A stretch of 64,000 nt of DNA from Malachius bipustulatus (lineage: Eukaryota > Arthropoda > Insecta > Coleoptera > Melyridae). The translations under genes and the position numbers were made by a program. This document shows positions 25,474 through 36,449 of the stretch, piece after piece. The notes below the pieces were generated by a model. The model searched no databases. It was given only the letters and a program-made list of their open reading frames with translations, and had not been told where the DNA came from. Numbering within the stretch: position 1 is the stretch's first letter; each line of letters opens with the position of its first letter. The DNA lies in assembly GCA_910589415.1 (NCBI GenBank), contig OU342632.1, positions 12,465,507 through 12,529,506 of the forward strand, given 5' to 3'.

Positions 25474-25677
25474 CTAGAGGTGGTGGGAAATTATTAAATA
25501 GCCGTTTCCTTTGTAGAGCCACCCATGCTCCTTTTCAGGACCTTCATCCGTTTGCTTGTCTACATCCGTCGTAGCAGAAACTTTACTATCGTGACAGATC
25601 CTTCTTCCGTCATTGCACTGCTCTTGTTGTCGCAAATATAGCCCAGAATAGATTAGACCACAACAATGACTGAGTGT
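25474..25677 (-). other. candidate terminal exon of an unrecognised gene
   Basis: On the minus strand a frame without ATG stays open for 67 codons, from 25677 to the stop at 25474-25476. It reads LSHCCGLIYSGLYLRQQEQC near its start and ends GWLYKGNGYLIISHHL. It lies just after a pyrimidine-AG acceptor-like stretch (TTTTCAG, 25681-25687 complement). The composition looks coding and four cysteines cluster near the start. No partner exon, start or known family was found, so it may be spurious. Confidence 0.2.
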
Positions 25678-25731
25678 CTACTGAAAAGGCATTGCGACAG
25701 AAATTCTAAAAGGAGAGAAAATCTTTGTCTA

Positions 25732-26688
25732 CAGTGTGTCCCGAGGTATAAAAATTTCGAGTTTAAATTTGACCGTTTAGGATCCAGGTCTCTGCTTGAT
25801 TAGATAATAAATTTCACCATATTGTAATTTTTAATAAATCCAGAATGCCTTGACAGGAGCTTTTTTTTTGTTTTCTGCGTAGATAAAGTACCTTTTCTGC
25901 ACGGAATATCGAAAAATTTTATTTGAAAAGATTGATCAGAATTCAAAATATGCACTCAGAATATGCTGAATTCCATAACAATCAGCCTATTTTTTTAAAT
26001 TTTTGTTTCAGAAAAATCAGTGAAAGACTTGAGAATTGAATACATTTTATTGAAAGAATTTCTTTCGAAAATAACATTTGAAGAACAAATATTATTTACT
26101 ATAGGCTATTGAAAACAAACATCTACAATTATTATTAATATGTTATGAGCTAAAGACTAAAGTGTAAAACTTATTAAGTTTCTAGAGCATTATCTGCTTT
26201 TTTAATTAATCATAGAATTAATACTCTTTTGGGAGACAGATTGTACAAAACGCTGACGCCATCTGAATACATTAAAGCATTTGAATCAAGGTGTTTCCAT
26301 ACGTTAGATAAGGGAGATGAAGATCTTAAAACAATAATTGCAGAATGCCAAAAAATGTTTGGAAATAGTATTGCAAAAAATATAACAAATCCATGAAGGC
26401 TGATGGTTATGAAATTCGGAATGCATCCATGATTTTGAATTCTTGAATTTTTTAATTCTGAGCAATTTTTTTTTAATTATTCTATATTTGGTGTGGAAGA
26501 GGTATTTTACTTACATAGAAAACAAAAAGTATGCTGCTTTCAAAGGCATGCTTGATTTATTAAACGAGAAAATACGGTACAATTTATTATCTAATCAAGC
26601 AGGCCTTGATTTCAATTGGTCAATTTTCAACTCGAAAATTTTTGTCGTTTATACCTATCTATAAATTCGCTTATCTGGGGACACACTG
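25732..26688. repeat. foldback element with CAGTGTGTCC ends and a captured open frame
   Basis: It starts TA/CAGTGTGTCCC (25730-25742) and ends GGGGACACACTG/TA (26677-26690). The arms (about 25732-25920 and 26490-26688) are reverse complements, including TTGATTAGATAATAAATT (25797-25814) and its counterpart near 26583-26600. The unpaired middle (25930-26440) is not palindromic and contains the open frame at 26178-26396. Confidence 0.75.
26178..26396 (+). pseudogene. open-frame fragment inside a foldback element, function unknown
   Basis: Between the arms a plus-strand frame is open for 72 codons to TGA at 26394-26396. It includes GDRLYKTLTPSEYIKAFESR and DEDLKTIIAECQKMF. It has no ATG at its start, and the residue mix (charged, helix-like) looks like real protein. 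It may be the tail of an ancestral transposase or a captured host exon. I do not recognise the family. Confidence 0.3.
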
Positions 26689-26887
26689 TATATATGTATA
26701 GGTAATAATTATCAAAAAATAGAAGAAAGATTAATAACTGAAAATAAAAAAGAAGTGGAAATGTGAACAGTAAATATAAAAAATTGGAAAATCAGAAAGA
26801 ATAGAGCATAATATATAATGGCTTTTTTAGCTTAGCGGATAAGAAAGGTGACTAGAATAAATACATATCAGAAAAGTGATTAATATA

Positions 26888-27657
26888 CAGGGTGAGTCAT
26901 TTTAATCTTCAAACCCGAATATCTCTGTTGGTAAGCCATGCAGATACAAAAAAGTTGTGCAGACAAAAGTTGTTCGGGACATTGGGGGTCATCTGACTTT
27001 GACCTTGAGGACTGATTTCAAGGCCATTTGAAGGTGAAGATTATTTTTTAAATAGGACATCCTGTATATTTTTCTTTTTGCACATTTCCCGTGAAAACCC
27101 AATAAGAAAGGTTTTTGCAGCTACAGTCTAAAATGAGAAGGTTATGGGTTATAAACAACTGAAATCGCAGTTTTTCATTTTGCAAGCAATTTTACTACAA
27201 TGTGAAAGAAATTACCAGATTTTTAAGCAGCCTGTATAAAAATTTCAAGTACACTGTAAGGTAACACAATCATGATAGTCAAGATAGGGACATGTAAGCG
27301 GTTTTTAGATATTTGGGGCCGTTTCTGATGTACACTGTTTTCAAAATGAAAAACTGCGATTTTCAGTTGTTTATTATAACTCATAACCTATACTCATTTT
27401 AGACTGCAATTGTAAAAAATATTCCTATTGGATTTTCTCGGGGAATATGAAAAAACAATAATATACAGGGTTTACTATTTAAAAAATTATCTAGACTTTC
27501 AAATGGCCTTGAAATTGGTCTACAAGGTCAAAGTTATTAGTAACAGTCAGATGACCCCCCATCATTGTCCTGAACAACTTTTTTGTCTGCACATTTTTTT
27601 TGTATCTAGCTTACCAACAAAGATATTCCGGTTTATAGATTAAAATGACTCACCCTG
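26888..27657. repeat. foldback MITE, CAGGGTGAGTCATTTTAA ends, TA-flanked
   Basis: TA/CAGGGTGAGTCATTTTAAT (26886-26906) pairs with ATTAAAATGACTCACCCTG/TA (27639-27659). The arms align along nearly their full length, including the GTCATCTGACTTTGACCTTG region and the GAAATCGCAGTTTTTCATTT block. No coding capacity. A degraded relative is at 38407-38740. Confidence 0.85.
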
Positions 27658-27880
27658 TATATTGAAAAACATGAGCAAACAAGAATATTGATTATGAAAT
27701 TTTTTTGGAGGATTATTTATTTTTAAAAAAAAAAGGAGGGAGCATCGGTCTTAACTATGTAGGTAAGACAAAGTCGCTCCACTCCGGTAACACGGGATTT
27801 CGAGCATCTTACTCATTCACCCAGCCTCAAGTATGCCATTTAAATTTAAACCTTCGGTCGCTTGTTTTATTTTTCACATA

Positions 27881-28712
27881 CAGGGTGATTCATTATAATG
27901 TCGCCCCCCTTTAACTTTGTTATTTCATGTGTCCCAAAAAAATTAAAAGTGGGGTTATGTTAGGTATGCTAAAAAATACTTTTTTATACGTGTAACAAAA
28001 ATTTGAAAGTAGATCAGTATACAGGGAAAACCAAAAATTTAATTTTTTTTTCAATGGATCACCCTATATATGAATTTATTTTTCGATTCCTCGTAAAATT
28101 CTAAGCATAACTTATATAACATACCGTATACCTAAATTCAAAGGCTTCTGAAATATTCGCATTTGAAACATCATCAAATATTTTATAAAACACCTGTTGC
28201 AAATCAAGAAATCTAACAATAAAATGCTCTACTGGGCCTCCATTTTTTTCAACACATTTTATAAGGGTTTATAAGGGTTTATAAGGGTATTGTTCGCATT
28301 TTCTCCAATGAATCTGCTATGAATTCTGGGTTATTTTAATTTAAATTATTAATTTTAATCCGTATCAAATCTTTTAGATGATCGAGGTTTTCAATTTGGT
28401 AGTCATACACACGGTTTTTTCAATAGTTTCAAATGCGAATATTTCAGAAACTATTGAATTTAGGTATACGGTATGTTATATAAATTATGCTTAGAATTTT
28501 ACGAGGAATCGAAAAATAAATTCATATATAGGGTGTTCCATTGAAAAAAAAAATTAAATTTTTGGTTTTCCCTGTATACTGATCTATTTTCAAATTTTTG
28601 TTATACGTATAAAAAAGTATTTTTTAGCACCTACATAACCCTATTTTTAATTTTTTTGAGACACCTGAAATAACAAAGTTAAAGGGAGGCGACATTATAA
28701 TGAATCACCCTG
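27881..28712. repeat. foldback MITE, CAGGGTGATTCATTATAATG ends, TA-flanked
   Basis: TA/CAGGGTGATTCATTATAATG (27879-27900) is the complement of CATTATAATGAATCACCCTG/TA (28693-28714). The arms continue through TCGCCCCCCTTTAAC and ATTTTTGGTTTTCCCTGTAT blocks. The centre (28190-28340) holds a short direct repeat, TTATAAGGGT, in three copies. Confidence 0.85.
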
Positions 28713-28740
28713 TACATTCGAAAATGCATCCGAAAAATAA

Positions 28741-28815
28741 CACGAGCCGGTGAGTTCCGAACTCGCGACCTTAGGTTCGGTAGGCAGCGGACTGAACCAC
28801 TAGGCTACGCGAGTC
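28741..28815 (-). repeat. tRNA-like sequence (SINE head or tRNA relic)
   Basis: On the minus strand these 75 bases have an A-box-like TAGCCTAGTGGTTCAGTCC and a B-box-like GAGTTCGGAAC at tRNA-like spacing. The overall length is also tRNA-like. The acceptor stem does not pair perfectly and the T-loop departs from canonical GGTTCGANTCC. I therefore read it as a tRNA-derived SINE head or decayed tRNA rather than a working tRNA gene. Confidence 0.45.
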
Positions 28816-29039
28816 TTCTTTTTGGAGGATTATGGTGGTATTCTTAGGGATAAATTTTAAATATCCATACACCAATAATAGCTGCTGAAGATGTGTCCTT
28901 GTTCTCTTTTAACTTCTGAAGTGCTGTCACAGGACATGTGATACGCATTTATGTCGTAAAAATTTTAAAAAATATCTCTCCGAATGTGGCTTTTGACTTT
29001 TTAACAGGAGCGTTCGAAAAGTTGAAAGGGCCATTCTGT

Positions 29040-30040
29040 TCACCGACCCTGGTAAAATAGGTATCACGATCTGCCTATTTCGATCCACTGCTGGATATAG
29101 GCTTTCCCTTTCTCTTTCCATCTTTCCTGGTTGCTGGCTTCTCTCATTCAGAAAAGCCCTACTGACTTTCTTATGTCGTCTCTCCATCTGGTGTTCGGTC
29201 TGCCAGCACTACTTCTCTGGCTTTCTCTCGGTCTCCATTCTAGCAATCAGCGATTATCAGTTCTTCTCGCTACATGTCCTGCCCATTTCCACTTCATTTC
29301 GGCTGCTCTTTGGATTTAGTTAGGTCTATTCTCTACCAAATACCTATTTCTCTTATGATCTGTGAGCTTATGCCTAATATAACTCGCTCTCTGCGTTCTG
29401 GTTAATTTTTACCCAAGACTTTTCGTTAGGCACCACTTTTAGCGCCGTAACTGGAGACCGGGAATGAAGTCATAGAGCTTTCTTTCTAGACTGTTTGATA
29501 GGTGTGATATATGCATGTTTGAGTTTGCCGAAGGTCACCCAATCAAGAGAGATTCTTCTAATTATTTCGTCATTCATGTTATCTTTATTAGCCGTACTTT
29601 TTGTCCCAAATAGTGGTAGCTTTTTACTTCTTCCAATTTTTGTTCTTGGGGTTGTATATTAATATTTTTTTGTGCCATTGATCATTACTTTGGTTTTATC
29701 AATATTCATTGTTCTTAGAATGACTATTTAATTTCACAATCATAATCCTTAAGTTGTTGAGTGTTGCTACAAATGTACTATAAGGATGTTAACATCCGCG
29801 AACCTTAGATGTTGGAGGTAATCACCGTCTATATTCATGTTCTTTCCAGTCCAGTTTATCTCTTGAAAGACACACTCTAGAGTTTGGGAGAGATAGTGTC
29901 TCTCTGGCGTACTCCACGTTTTATATTTAGGTATATTGTTGGTCTGTTTCCAAAGAAGTATGTATATCGTAGCTTCAGCGTAGATATATTTTCGATGAGA
30001 TTGGTGTATCTGCCATCCACTCGAAATGCATTTTAAGGAA
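29040..30040 (-). pseudogene. decayed RTE-like non-LTR retrotransposon (RT to C-terminus)
   Basis: On the minus strand, stop- and frameshift-broken coding is recognisable in order. About 30025-29930 reads RVDGRYTNLIENIYAEAT, from the RT palm. About 29860-29795 reads NIDGDYLQHLRFADV, the FADD catalytic block with the second Asp changed to Val. About 29310-29140 reads MKWKWAGHVARRTDNR, then GRPNTRWRDDIRKSVG, the C-terminal region shared by many RTE/BovB-type LINE proteins. Multiple stops show it is dead. The clade call is by eye. Confidence 0.6.
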
Positions 30041-32230
30041 TTAGGCCCGGGTCAGGTTTCTATGGAACCTGGGCAGTATGGTCATTCTAAGGACACCATA
30101 GAAACCTGATGGGTGCGTAAGAGGTGAAAGAGATATACATACTTCGTTCAAATTAAAACTGACTATTTTATATTATTGATGTCCGCTACCAAAATATTTT
30201 CAAATATAAGATGTTGACTATTTTAAGCTCTTATCTTAACAATAATTAAAATATCTCTCAAAATCCAGAAAGGAGAATTTGTGATTGTCATTTTTGTTTT
30301 GTCAATATCGTTGACGTCATGACTTAAAATCAAGTTTAAAACCTACAATGTGTGATATTTTTTTAAATAAAAGTATTTCAGTAGATACACCGACTTGAAA
30401 ATTTAGATACTTACATCACTTTTACTTGCTTTACTCCTTTTGAGCGATGCACACTGCGTATTGTTTCCAGATAATTTCCTTCACGATTTAATTAAGTATT
30501 AACCTTCTAAGCATGCGAAACCCTTAGCGATTTATTTAGTAAAACAAAAACTTATTAAACCTATAGTTAGGTAGGTACACGTACACATTAAATTATTAAA
30601 ATTCGAGCCTTCTGCATGATTGTAATATGCATAAATATTAATGATGCAGATGAGGAATACCCCTAAGACCTAATATCCCTAATTTTAGTATACTGTCTAA
30701 AAATTTTCATAATAATAATTGCCGGTACATAATAAAGTGACTTTAATGATTATTCCGGCGGATACATAGGATGGCGACACATTTCACGCCGCCTGCATTT
30801 CTCATCTTAATTGCATTAATTATAGTAAGAAAGTTGTTAATGTGAGTTTTGTAACGCTGACGCTCGTGTCGCGTTCTAAACAAAAAATTCTAGATTCCCG
30901 TTGGAGCTATTTCGCGTTCTTTAAGGACGCGAAAACTGCAACATTGTTGCCAAACGTCGTAAAGTATCTCCTTGGAACTCATCAAGATTTTTATTGGTGT
31001 AATTCCGTGAGTTTGTGAGGTACGAGTATTTTATAAAGCTATAACGCTGAACTTGAATGAATACCTACTGACTAAAAAGTTCAAAAAAAATATGTTTCAA
31101 TTATATGGAGGTTCGTTAAAGTTACGATTTTAACATAATACCTAGATGGATTCAATAGCATTTCAAGGATGAAGATTTTAGGAACGTATAATTCCGCATA
31201 TTAAAGGTTATCTACCTACGAAGGATATTTAAAGACAAAGAGGTGCGTTTGTTAATATGTACAGGATGTGCAAGAATTTTAACCGAAACAATATTAAGAC
31301 ACTTTTCAACAAAGATGAGGAAATTATTTCCAGGTGGCTCTAGCGCTCGAGATCGTGAGAAATCGGCGGCCAGCTTTGTGCAAATTTCACTTTTTTTAAT
31401 ATTTTGAGAACAAGTAATAATGACAGCTCAAATTACTCAGCATAAAAATTCTCAAGTTTTTCGTCTTTTAATCGACATCTTAATCTGTCATAGTTTACAG
31501 GATCACATGCACCTTTTTCACTTCCTTCAATATGAAGTAGGTATAGGTAGGTAAGTTTCATATAAATATGAAAGTTGAGAATTACCCTCATTCTAAGGTA
31601 GAATGTGTGCAATTTGGCGGCATTGCTCAAAGCATTATTAACACACAGCTTGCTGTAATTACATATTCCGTACCTTACTGCTTGTGTTAATGACAGAGCG
31701 CATTATTTAAATTTCAGCTAGCGATGTTGGCTGTTATAGTTAACGCTACAAACACTTAGAGCAAGTTACTTGTTATAGAGAAAAAGAAGATACCTACGTG
31801 AAATTTATTGCAAATTCGAGGCCAGTTTGTTTATGGCAGACCTTCTAACTAACTGTCTAATCAATTATTTACAGAAAAGGTTTTTGCCTTATCTATACGC
31901 TTATGGTTAAATGCTTCCTTAAATGTTTGCCTATATCATCGATGAAAATACACGATTTCTAATGCTTATTACGGCAATAGTTGCAGTGAAAATGGCAGAA
32001 ACGGAATGATAATCCTGCTTTTCAATAAGAGACAAGCGACAATAATTTACACAAAGTCTATTTTTGTTCTGCGAATTAATTAAATTATAGTTCAACATCT
32101 AATTAATTATAATCAATGCGATCTCGATACACATTTAGCACACATGCTTTTGAAAGGACGTCGTATTGTTCTAATAATATGACATCGCGTTTAGACAACT
32201 CTCCTATACTGATGCAATTAAATCTTGTAT
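30041..32230. other. no gene recognised; possible conserved-noncoding blocks
   Basis: 30045-30105 holds a short inverted repeat (AGGTTTCTATGG / CCATAGAAACCT). 30590-30860 contains several TAAT-core motifs and an ATATGCATAAATATTAATGA block, the composition of a homeodomain-rich enhancer. This is suggestive only. The open frame at 31433-31630 (minus) has no recognisable family. Confidence 0.35.
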
Positions 32231-32509
32231 TAGTGTATTTTTTAACAAAAAAATACACTATTGAGGACGACATCACTTTTCGAAAATCACCCAAACTCAT
32301 CAAATGTCCACCGATCATGACCCCCAGATCACGAAAAAGTGGTTTTCCAAAATTCACCTGCCCACGATATATATATATATATATATTTAATAATAATGAT
32401 GATGTTAATGAGCGCAAAGAATTAAAAATTCAAAATAAAATTTAACGGGCATATCGCTCTAACCTAGGGCTTCCTGAGGCAGACCTGACACACAGAGCCA
32501 TCCAGTCAT

Positions 32510-32569
32510 CTCGAAGCTGCAGACAACGTTGTTTCGGTCTCTTAGACCTCATCAGTACAGCACATCGAG
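32510..32569 (-). ncRNA. type-I hammerhead self-cleaving ribozyme (copy 1)
   Basis: Read on the minus strand from 32569 to 32510, it is identical to the copy described at 33917-33976. It has the CUGAUGA core, a GGUC/GACC stem II, the GAAA box and a GUC cleavage triplet, enclosed by stem I. Orientation follows the satellite unit. Confidence 0.85.
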
Positions 32570-32937
32570 AAATAACTAGAGGATGCATGCCAGGCCAGCA
32601 CAGGAAGCCAACTATATGAATAAAGAGGTGACACGGAACTCCGTGACCTCAATAGTTGGTTGCCATCTACCGACGGAGACAAGAACTAAACGGCAGCACG
32701 CTACCAGCTTTGTGTCCATCAGGAATAGGCAGCCCACAGTTCGGGGCATTACCATCCGTCGGGCGGTGCTGGTTAGCTACCGATAGATGTCTCTCGCCAA
32801 AGCCCATGGTTATTACAATAATAATGATGATGTTAATGAGCGCAAAGAATTAAAAATTCAAAATAAAATTTAACGGGCATATCGCTCTAACCTAGGGCTT
32901 CCTGAGGCAGACCTGACACACAGAGCCATCCAGTCAT

Positions 32938-32997
32938 CTCGAAGCTGCAGACAACGTTGTTTCGGTCTCTTAGACCTCATCAGTACAGCACATCGAG
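32938..32997 (-). ncRNA. type-I hammerhead self-cleaving ribozyme (copy 2)
   Basis: Exactly 428 bp from copy 1 and in the same orientation. All core bases and stems are retained although the host unit is truncated at its other end. Confidence 0.85.
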
Positions 32998-33488
32998 AAA
33001 TAACTAGAGGATGCATGCCAGGCCAGCACAGGAAGCCAACTATATGAATAAAGAGGTGACACGGAACTCCGTGACCTCAATAGTTGGTTGCCATCTACCG
33101 ACGGAGACAAGAACTAAACGGCAGCACGCTACCAGCTTTGTGTCCATCAGGAATAGGCAGCCCACAGTTAGAGCGATATGCCCGTTAAATTTTATTTTGA
33201 ATTTTTAATTCTTTGCGCTCATTAACATCATCATTATTATTGTAATAACCATGGGCTTTGGCGAGAGACATCTATCGGTAGCTAACCAGCACCGCCCGAC
33301 GGATGGTAATGCCCCGAACTGTGGGCTGCCTATTCCTGATGGACACAAAGCTGGTAGCGTGCTGCCGTTTAGTTCTTGTCTCCGTCGGTAGATGGCAACC
33401 AACTATTGAGGTCACGGAGTTCCGTGTCACCTCTTTATTCATATAGTTGGCTTCCTGTGCTGGCCTGGCATGCATCCTCTAGTTATTT

Positions 33489-33548
33489 CTCGATGTGCTG
33501 TACTGATGAGGTCTAAGAGACCGAAACAACGTTGTCTGCAGCTTCGAG
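33489..33548 (+). ncRNA. type-I hammerhead self-cleaving ribozyme (copy 3)
   Basis: Plus-strand copy in the first inverted unit, identical by eye to 33917-33976. It begins at CTCGA (33489-33493), with the core CTGATGA at 33503-33509. Confidence 0.85.
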
Positions 33549-33916
33549 ATGACTGGATGGCTCTGTGTGTCAGGTCTGCCTCAGGAAGCCCTAGGTTAGA
33601 GCGATATGCCCGTTAAATTTTATTTTGAATTTTTAATTCTTTGCGCTCATTAACATCATCATTATTATTGTAATAACCATGGGCTTTGGCGAGAGACATC
33701 TATCGGTAGCTAACCAGCACCGCCCGACGGATGGTAATGCCCCGAACTGTGGGCTGCCTATTCCTGATGGACACAAAGCTGGTAGCGTGCTGCCGTTTAG
33801 TTCTTGTCTCCGTCGGTAGATGGCAACCAACTATTGAGGTCACGGAGTTCCGTGTCACCTCTTTATTCATATAGTTGGCTTCCTGTGCTGGCCTGGCATG
33901 CATCCTCTAGTTATTT

Positions 33917-33976
33917 CTCGATGTGCTGTACTGATGAGGTCTAAGAGACCGAAACAACGTTGTCTGCAGCTTCGAG
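33917..33976 (+). ncRNA. type-I hammerhead self-cleaving ribozyme (copy 4)
   Basis: Stem I pairs CTCGA (33917-33921) with TCGAG (33972-33976). After an internal loop (TGT / T) it continues by pairing GCTGTA (33925-33930) with TGCAGC (33965-33970), including one G-U. The core CTGATGA is 33931-33937. Stem II is GGTC-TAAGA-GACC (33938-33950), followed by GAAA (33951-33954). Stem III comes from the palindrome ACAACGTTGT (33954-33963). It can be 3 bp with an ACGT loop in a monomer, or 10 bp in a dimer. The cleavage triplet is GTC, so the cut would fall after C33964. All conserved core bases of the hammerhead fold are present. Confidence 0.88.
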
Positions 33977-34956
33977 ATGACTGGATGGCTCTGTGTGTCA
34001 GGTCTGCCTCAGGAAGCCCTAGGTTAGAGCGATATGCCCGTTAAATTTTATTTTGAATTATATATATTTATATATATATTTATATATATATTTATTTATT
34101 TCTCCAAAATCACGATTTTTCGATTTTAAAAACGCTCCTGTAGCTTTATCTTTCAAGATTAGTGAACGAAATTTTGGATTCTTGTAAAGTTTGGGAATGA
34201 CTTTAGATTTTCGTTGAAAAAAAATCCAAAAGTCACGTTACTTCTACAGGGTGTCCTTTCAAAGTTCCCCAAATCCGGTCCTTGAGGCACGGTTTCTGGC
34301 CGCAGTTTTCAATCTAGGGGGCTGAAATTTTTGTGAGAGTAAGATGTCCACAAGGAGTGGTCTGGTATTGCACTTGAGCAAAATCGGCCGAGCCGTTTCA
34401 AAATGGCGGCCATTTGAATTTTTTGAACATTAACGGAAAATTGACAATTTTTTGAACCATTGTATGAGCAAGATGGCAAAAAAACTTTGAAATAAAATTA
34501 ACAGGATTTGAAGAAAATTATTGGAAATTTGAGTTAATGCAATAAAATTAGCATATTTTCCATTAATAAGCCAGTGTCGTGGGTAGGAAAAAGGGTGAAA
34601 ATGTGTCAATTCTATAACCGTTTATGAGTCCATTTTTGAAGAAGTTGAACCGAAATTTTCCATTTTTTTTTGCTTTAACATATAATTTGATGTCTTAGCT
34701 TCAATTCGCCTCGATTAATGTAGCACTTTAAACGAAAGATAAAAAAGTTTTTCGCTTGTGCAAAATTAGCTTACACTTATATAAAATTATTAAATCGATG
34801 AAATGGTTCGCAATTTCTTTTAGTGTATTTTTTAACAAAAAAATACACTATTGAGGACGACATCACTTTTCGAAAATCACCCAAACTCATCAAATGTCCA
34901 CCGATCATGACCCCCAGATCACGAAAAAGTGGTTTTCCAAAATTCACCTGCCCACG

Positions 34957-34988
<32 letters not shown>

Positions 34989-35945
34989 TTATATATATAT
35001 TTATTTATTTCTCCAAAATCACGATTTTTCGATTTTAAAAACGCTCCTGTAGCTTTATCTTTCAAGATTAGTGAACGAAATTTTGGATTCTTGTAAAGTT
35101 TGGGAATGACTTTAGATTTTCGTTGAAAAAAAATCCAAAAGTCACGTTACTTCTACAGGGTGTCCTTTCAAAGTTCCCCAAATCCGGTCCTTGAGGCACG
35201 GTTTCTGGCCGCAGTTTTCAATCTAGGGGGCTGAAATTTTTGTGAGAGTAAGATGTCCACAAGGAGTGGTCTGGTATTGCACTTGAGCAAAATCGGCCGA
35301 GCCGTTTCAAAATGGCGGCCATTTGAATTTTTTGAACATTAACGGAAAATTGACAATTTTTTGAACCATTGTATGAGCAAGATGGCAAAAAAACTTTGAA
35401 ATAAAATTAACAGGATTTGAAGAAAATTATTGGAAATTTGAGTTAATGCAATAAAATTAGCATATTTTCCATTAATAAGCCAGTGTCGTGGGTAGGAAAA
35501 AGGGTGAAAATGTGTCAATTCTATAACCGTTTATGAGTCCATTTTTGAAGAAGTTGAACCGAAATTTTCCATTTTTTTTTTTGCTTTAACATATAATTTG
35601 ATGTCTTAGCTTCAATTCGCCTCGATTAATGTAGCACTTTAAACGAAAGATAAAAAAGTTTTTCGCTTGTGCAAAATTAGCTTACACTTATATAAAATTA
35701 TTAAATCGATGAAATGGTTCGCAATTTCTTTTTTATTTTTTTTCACATTCAATTATGAATGGTTCTGAAAATTAGAAGAGCAATCGCAACGACAATTAAA
35801 TCACCTACATGCAGGTGAAAAAAGTATTCAAATTGGTTTTTTAATAACTAAGATATGACCAGTTTAAAAAATAAAATGAGTAGATGTAGGTACCTGACGT
35901 ACTACATATATCTACCCCATCATCACTACAAATTCGAAACGCACC

Positions 35946-36009
35946 GTGTGGCTCAGTTTGTTACATCCTTGACTAGCTAACTGTTGGAGCGGGTTCGCAT
36001 CCACGAGAG
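35946..36009 (+). repeat. tRNA-derived SINE head (copy 1)
   Basis: A-box-like TGGCTCAGTTTGTTACATCC is followed by B-box GGTTCGCATCC (35992-36002), which fits the RNA polymerase III GGTTCGANTCC consensus. Spacing is that of a tRNA. No 3' CCA-type acceptor pairing is visible, so this is probably a SINE head or a tRNA relic. Confidence 0.5.
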
Positions 36010-36385
36010 GATCATTCTTTTTTTTTTGTAGGTAGGTGGAGTTTTCCCAAAAAAAAATCGGATTATTTTTCATTAAATTCATTATAAAAAAAAATAGGAA
36101 GAAAATATTTATTATTGAATCGCATAAAAATACACTATTTCTGCGATTGATGCGCAAGAAGGTTTTTTTTTTTTATTTTTTTTCACATTCAATTATGAAT
36201 GGTTCTGAAAATTAGAAGAGCAATCGCAACGACAATTAAATCACCTACATGCAGGTGAAAAAAGTATTCAAATTGGTTTTTTAATAACTAAGATATGACC
36301 AGTTTAAAAAATAAAATGAGTAGATGTAGGTACCTGACGTACTACATATATCTACCCCATCATCACTACAAATTCGAAACGCACC

Positions 36386-36449
36386 GTGTGGCTCAGTTTG
36401 TTACATCCTTGACTAGCTAACTGTTGGAGCGGGTTCGCATCCACGAGAG
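36386..36449 (+). repeat. tRNA-derived SINE head (copy 2)
   Basis: Second copy, 440 bp downstream, with the B-box at 36432-36442. It was duplicated together with its flanks. Confidence 0.5.

Larger units (their letters stand above)
32389..34059. repeat. 428-bp hammerhead-bearing satellite, two forward and two inverted units
   Basis: Copy 1 spans 32389-32816. Copy 2 (32817-33169) has the same orientation but is cut short at CCCACAGTT. The sequence then flips. Copy 3 (33170-33597) and copy 4 (33598-34025) are reverse complements with an exact 428-bp period, followed by a 34-base partial unit (34026-34059). The units look identical by eye. The array sits in the TA microsatellite of the 910-bp unit. 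Short open frames here repeat with the period and are not genes. Confidence 0.9.
32231..35730. repeat. tandem pair of about 910-bp units, the first split by a satellite insertion
   Basis: Unit 2 (34821-35730) starts TAGTGTATTTTTTAAC and ends at GCAATTTCTTTT. Unit 1 has the same start at 32231 and continues to the TA microsatellite at about 32388. It is interrupted by the 428-bp satellite array (32389-34059), then resumes at the TATATATTTA tract and ends at 34820. The two units are nearly identical; I noticed only a difference in a T-run length near 34665 and 35573. Both contain an ACAGGGTGTCC box and a CAAAATGGCGGCCATTTGAA block. No coding capacity. Confidence 0.85.

Noticed and set aside
28741..28815. 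Functional tRNA gene
   Set aside because: A/B-box-like sequences exist, but the acceptor stem and T-loop deviate and no clean cloverleaf can be drawn. It is kept only as a SINE/tRNA relic.
32103..32445. Overlapping 104- and 109-codon frames on both strands
   Set aside because: They lie across the 910-bp repeat and the TA microsatellite, encode low-complexity IYIYIY tracts and recur with the repeat.
32583..33903. Recurrent 65-67-codon frames in the satellite
   Set aside because: They repeat exactly with the 428-bp hammerhead unit in both orientations. The unit's evident function is RNA, and no family resemblance exists.
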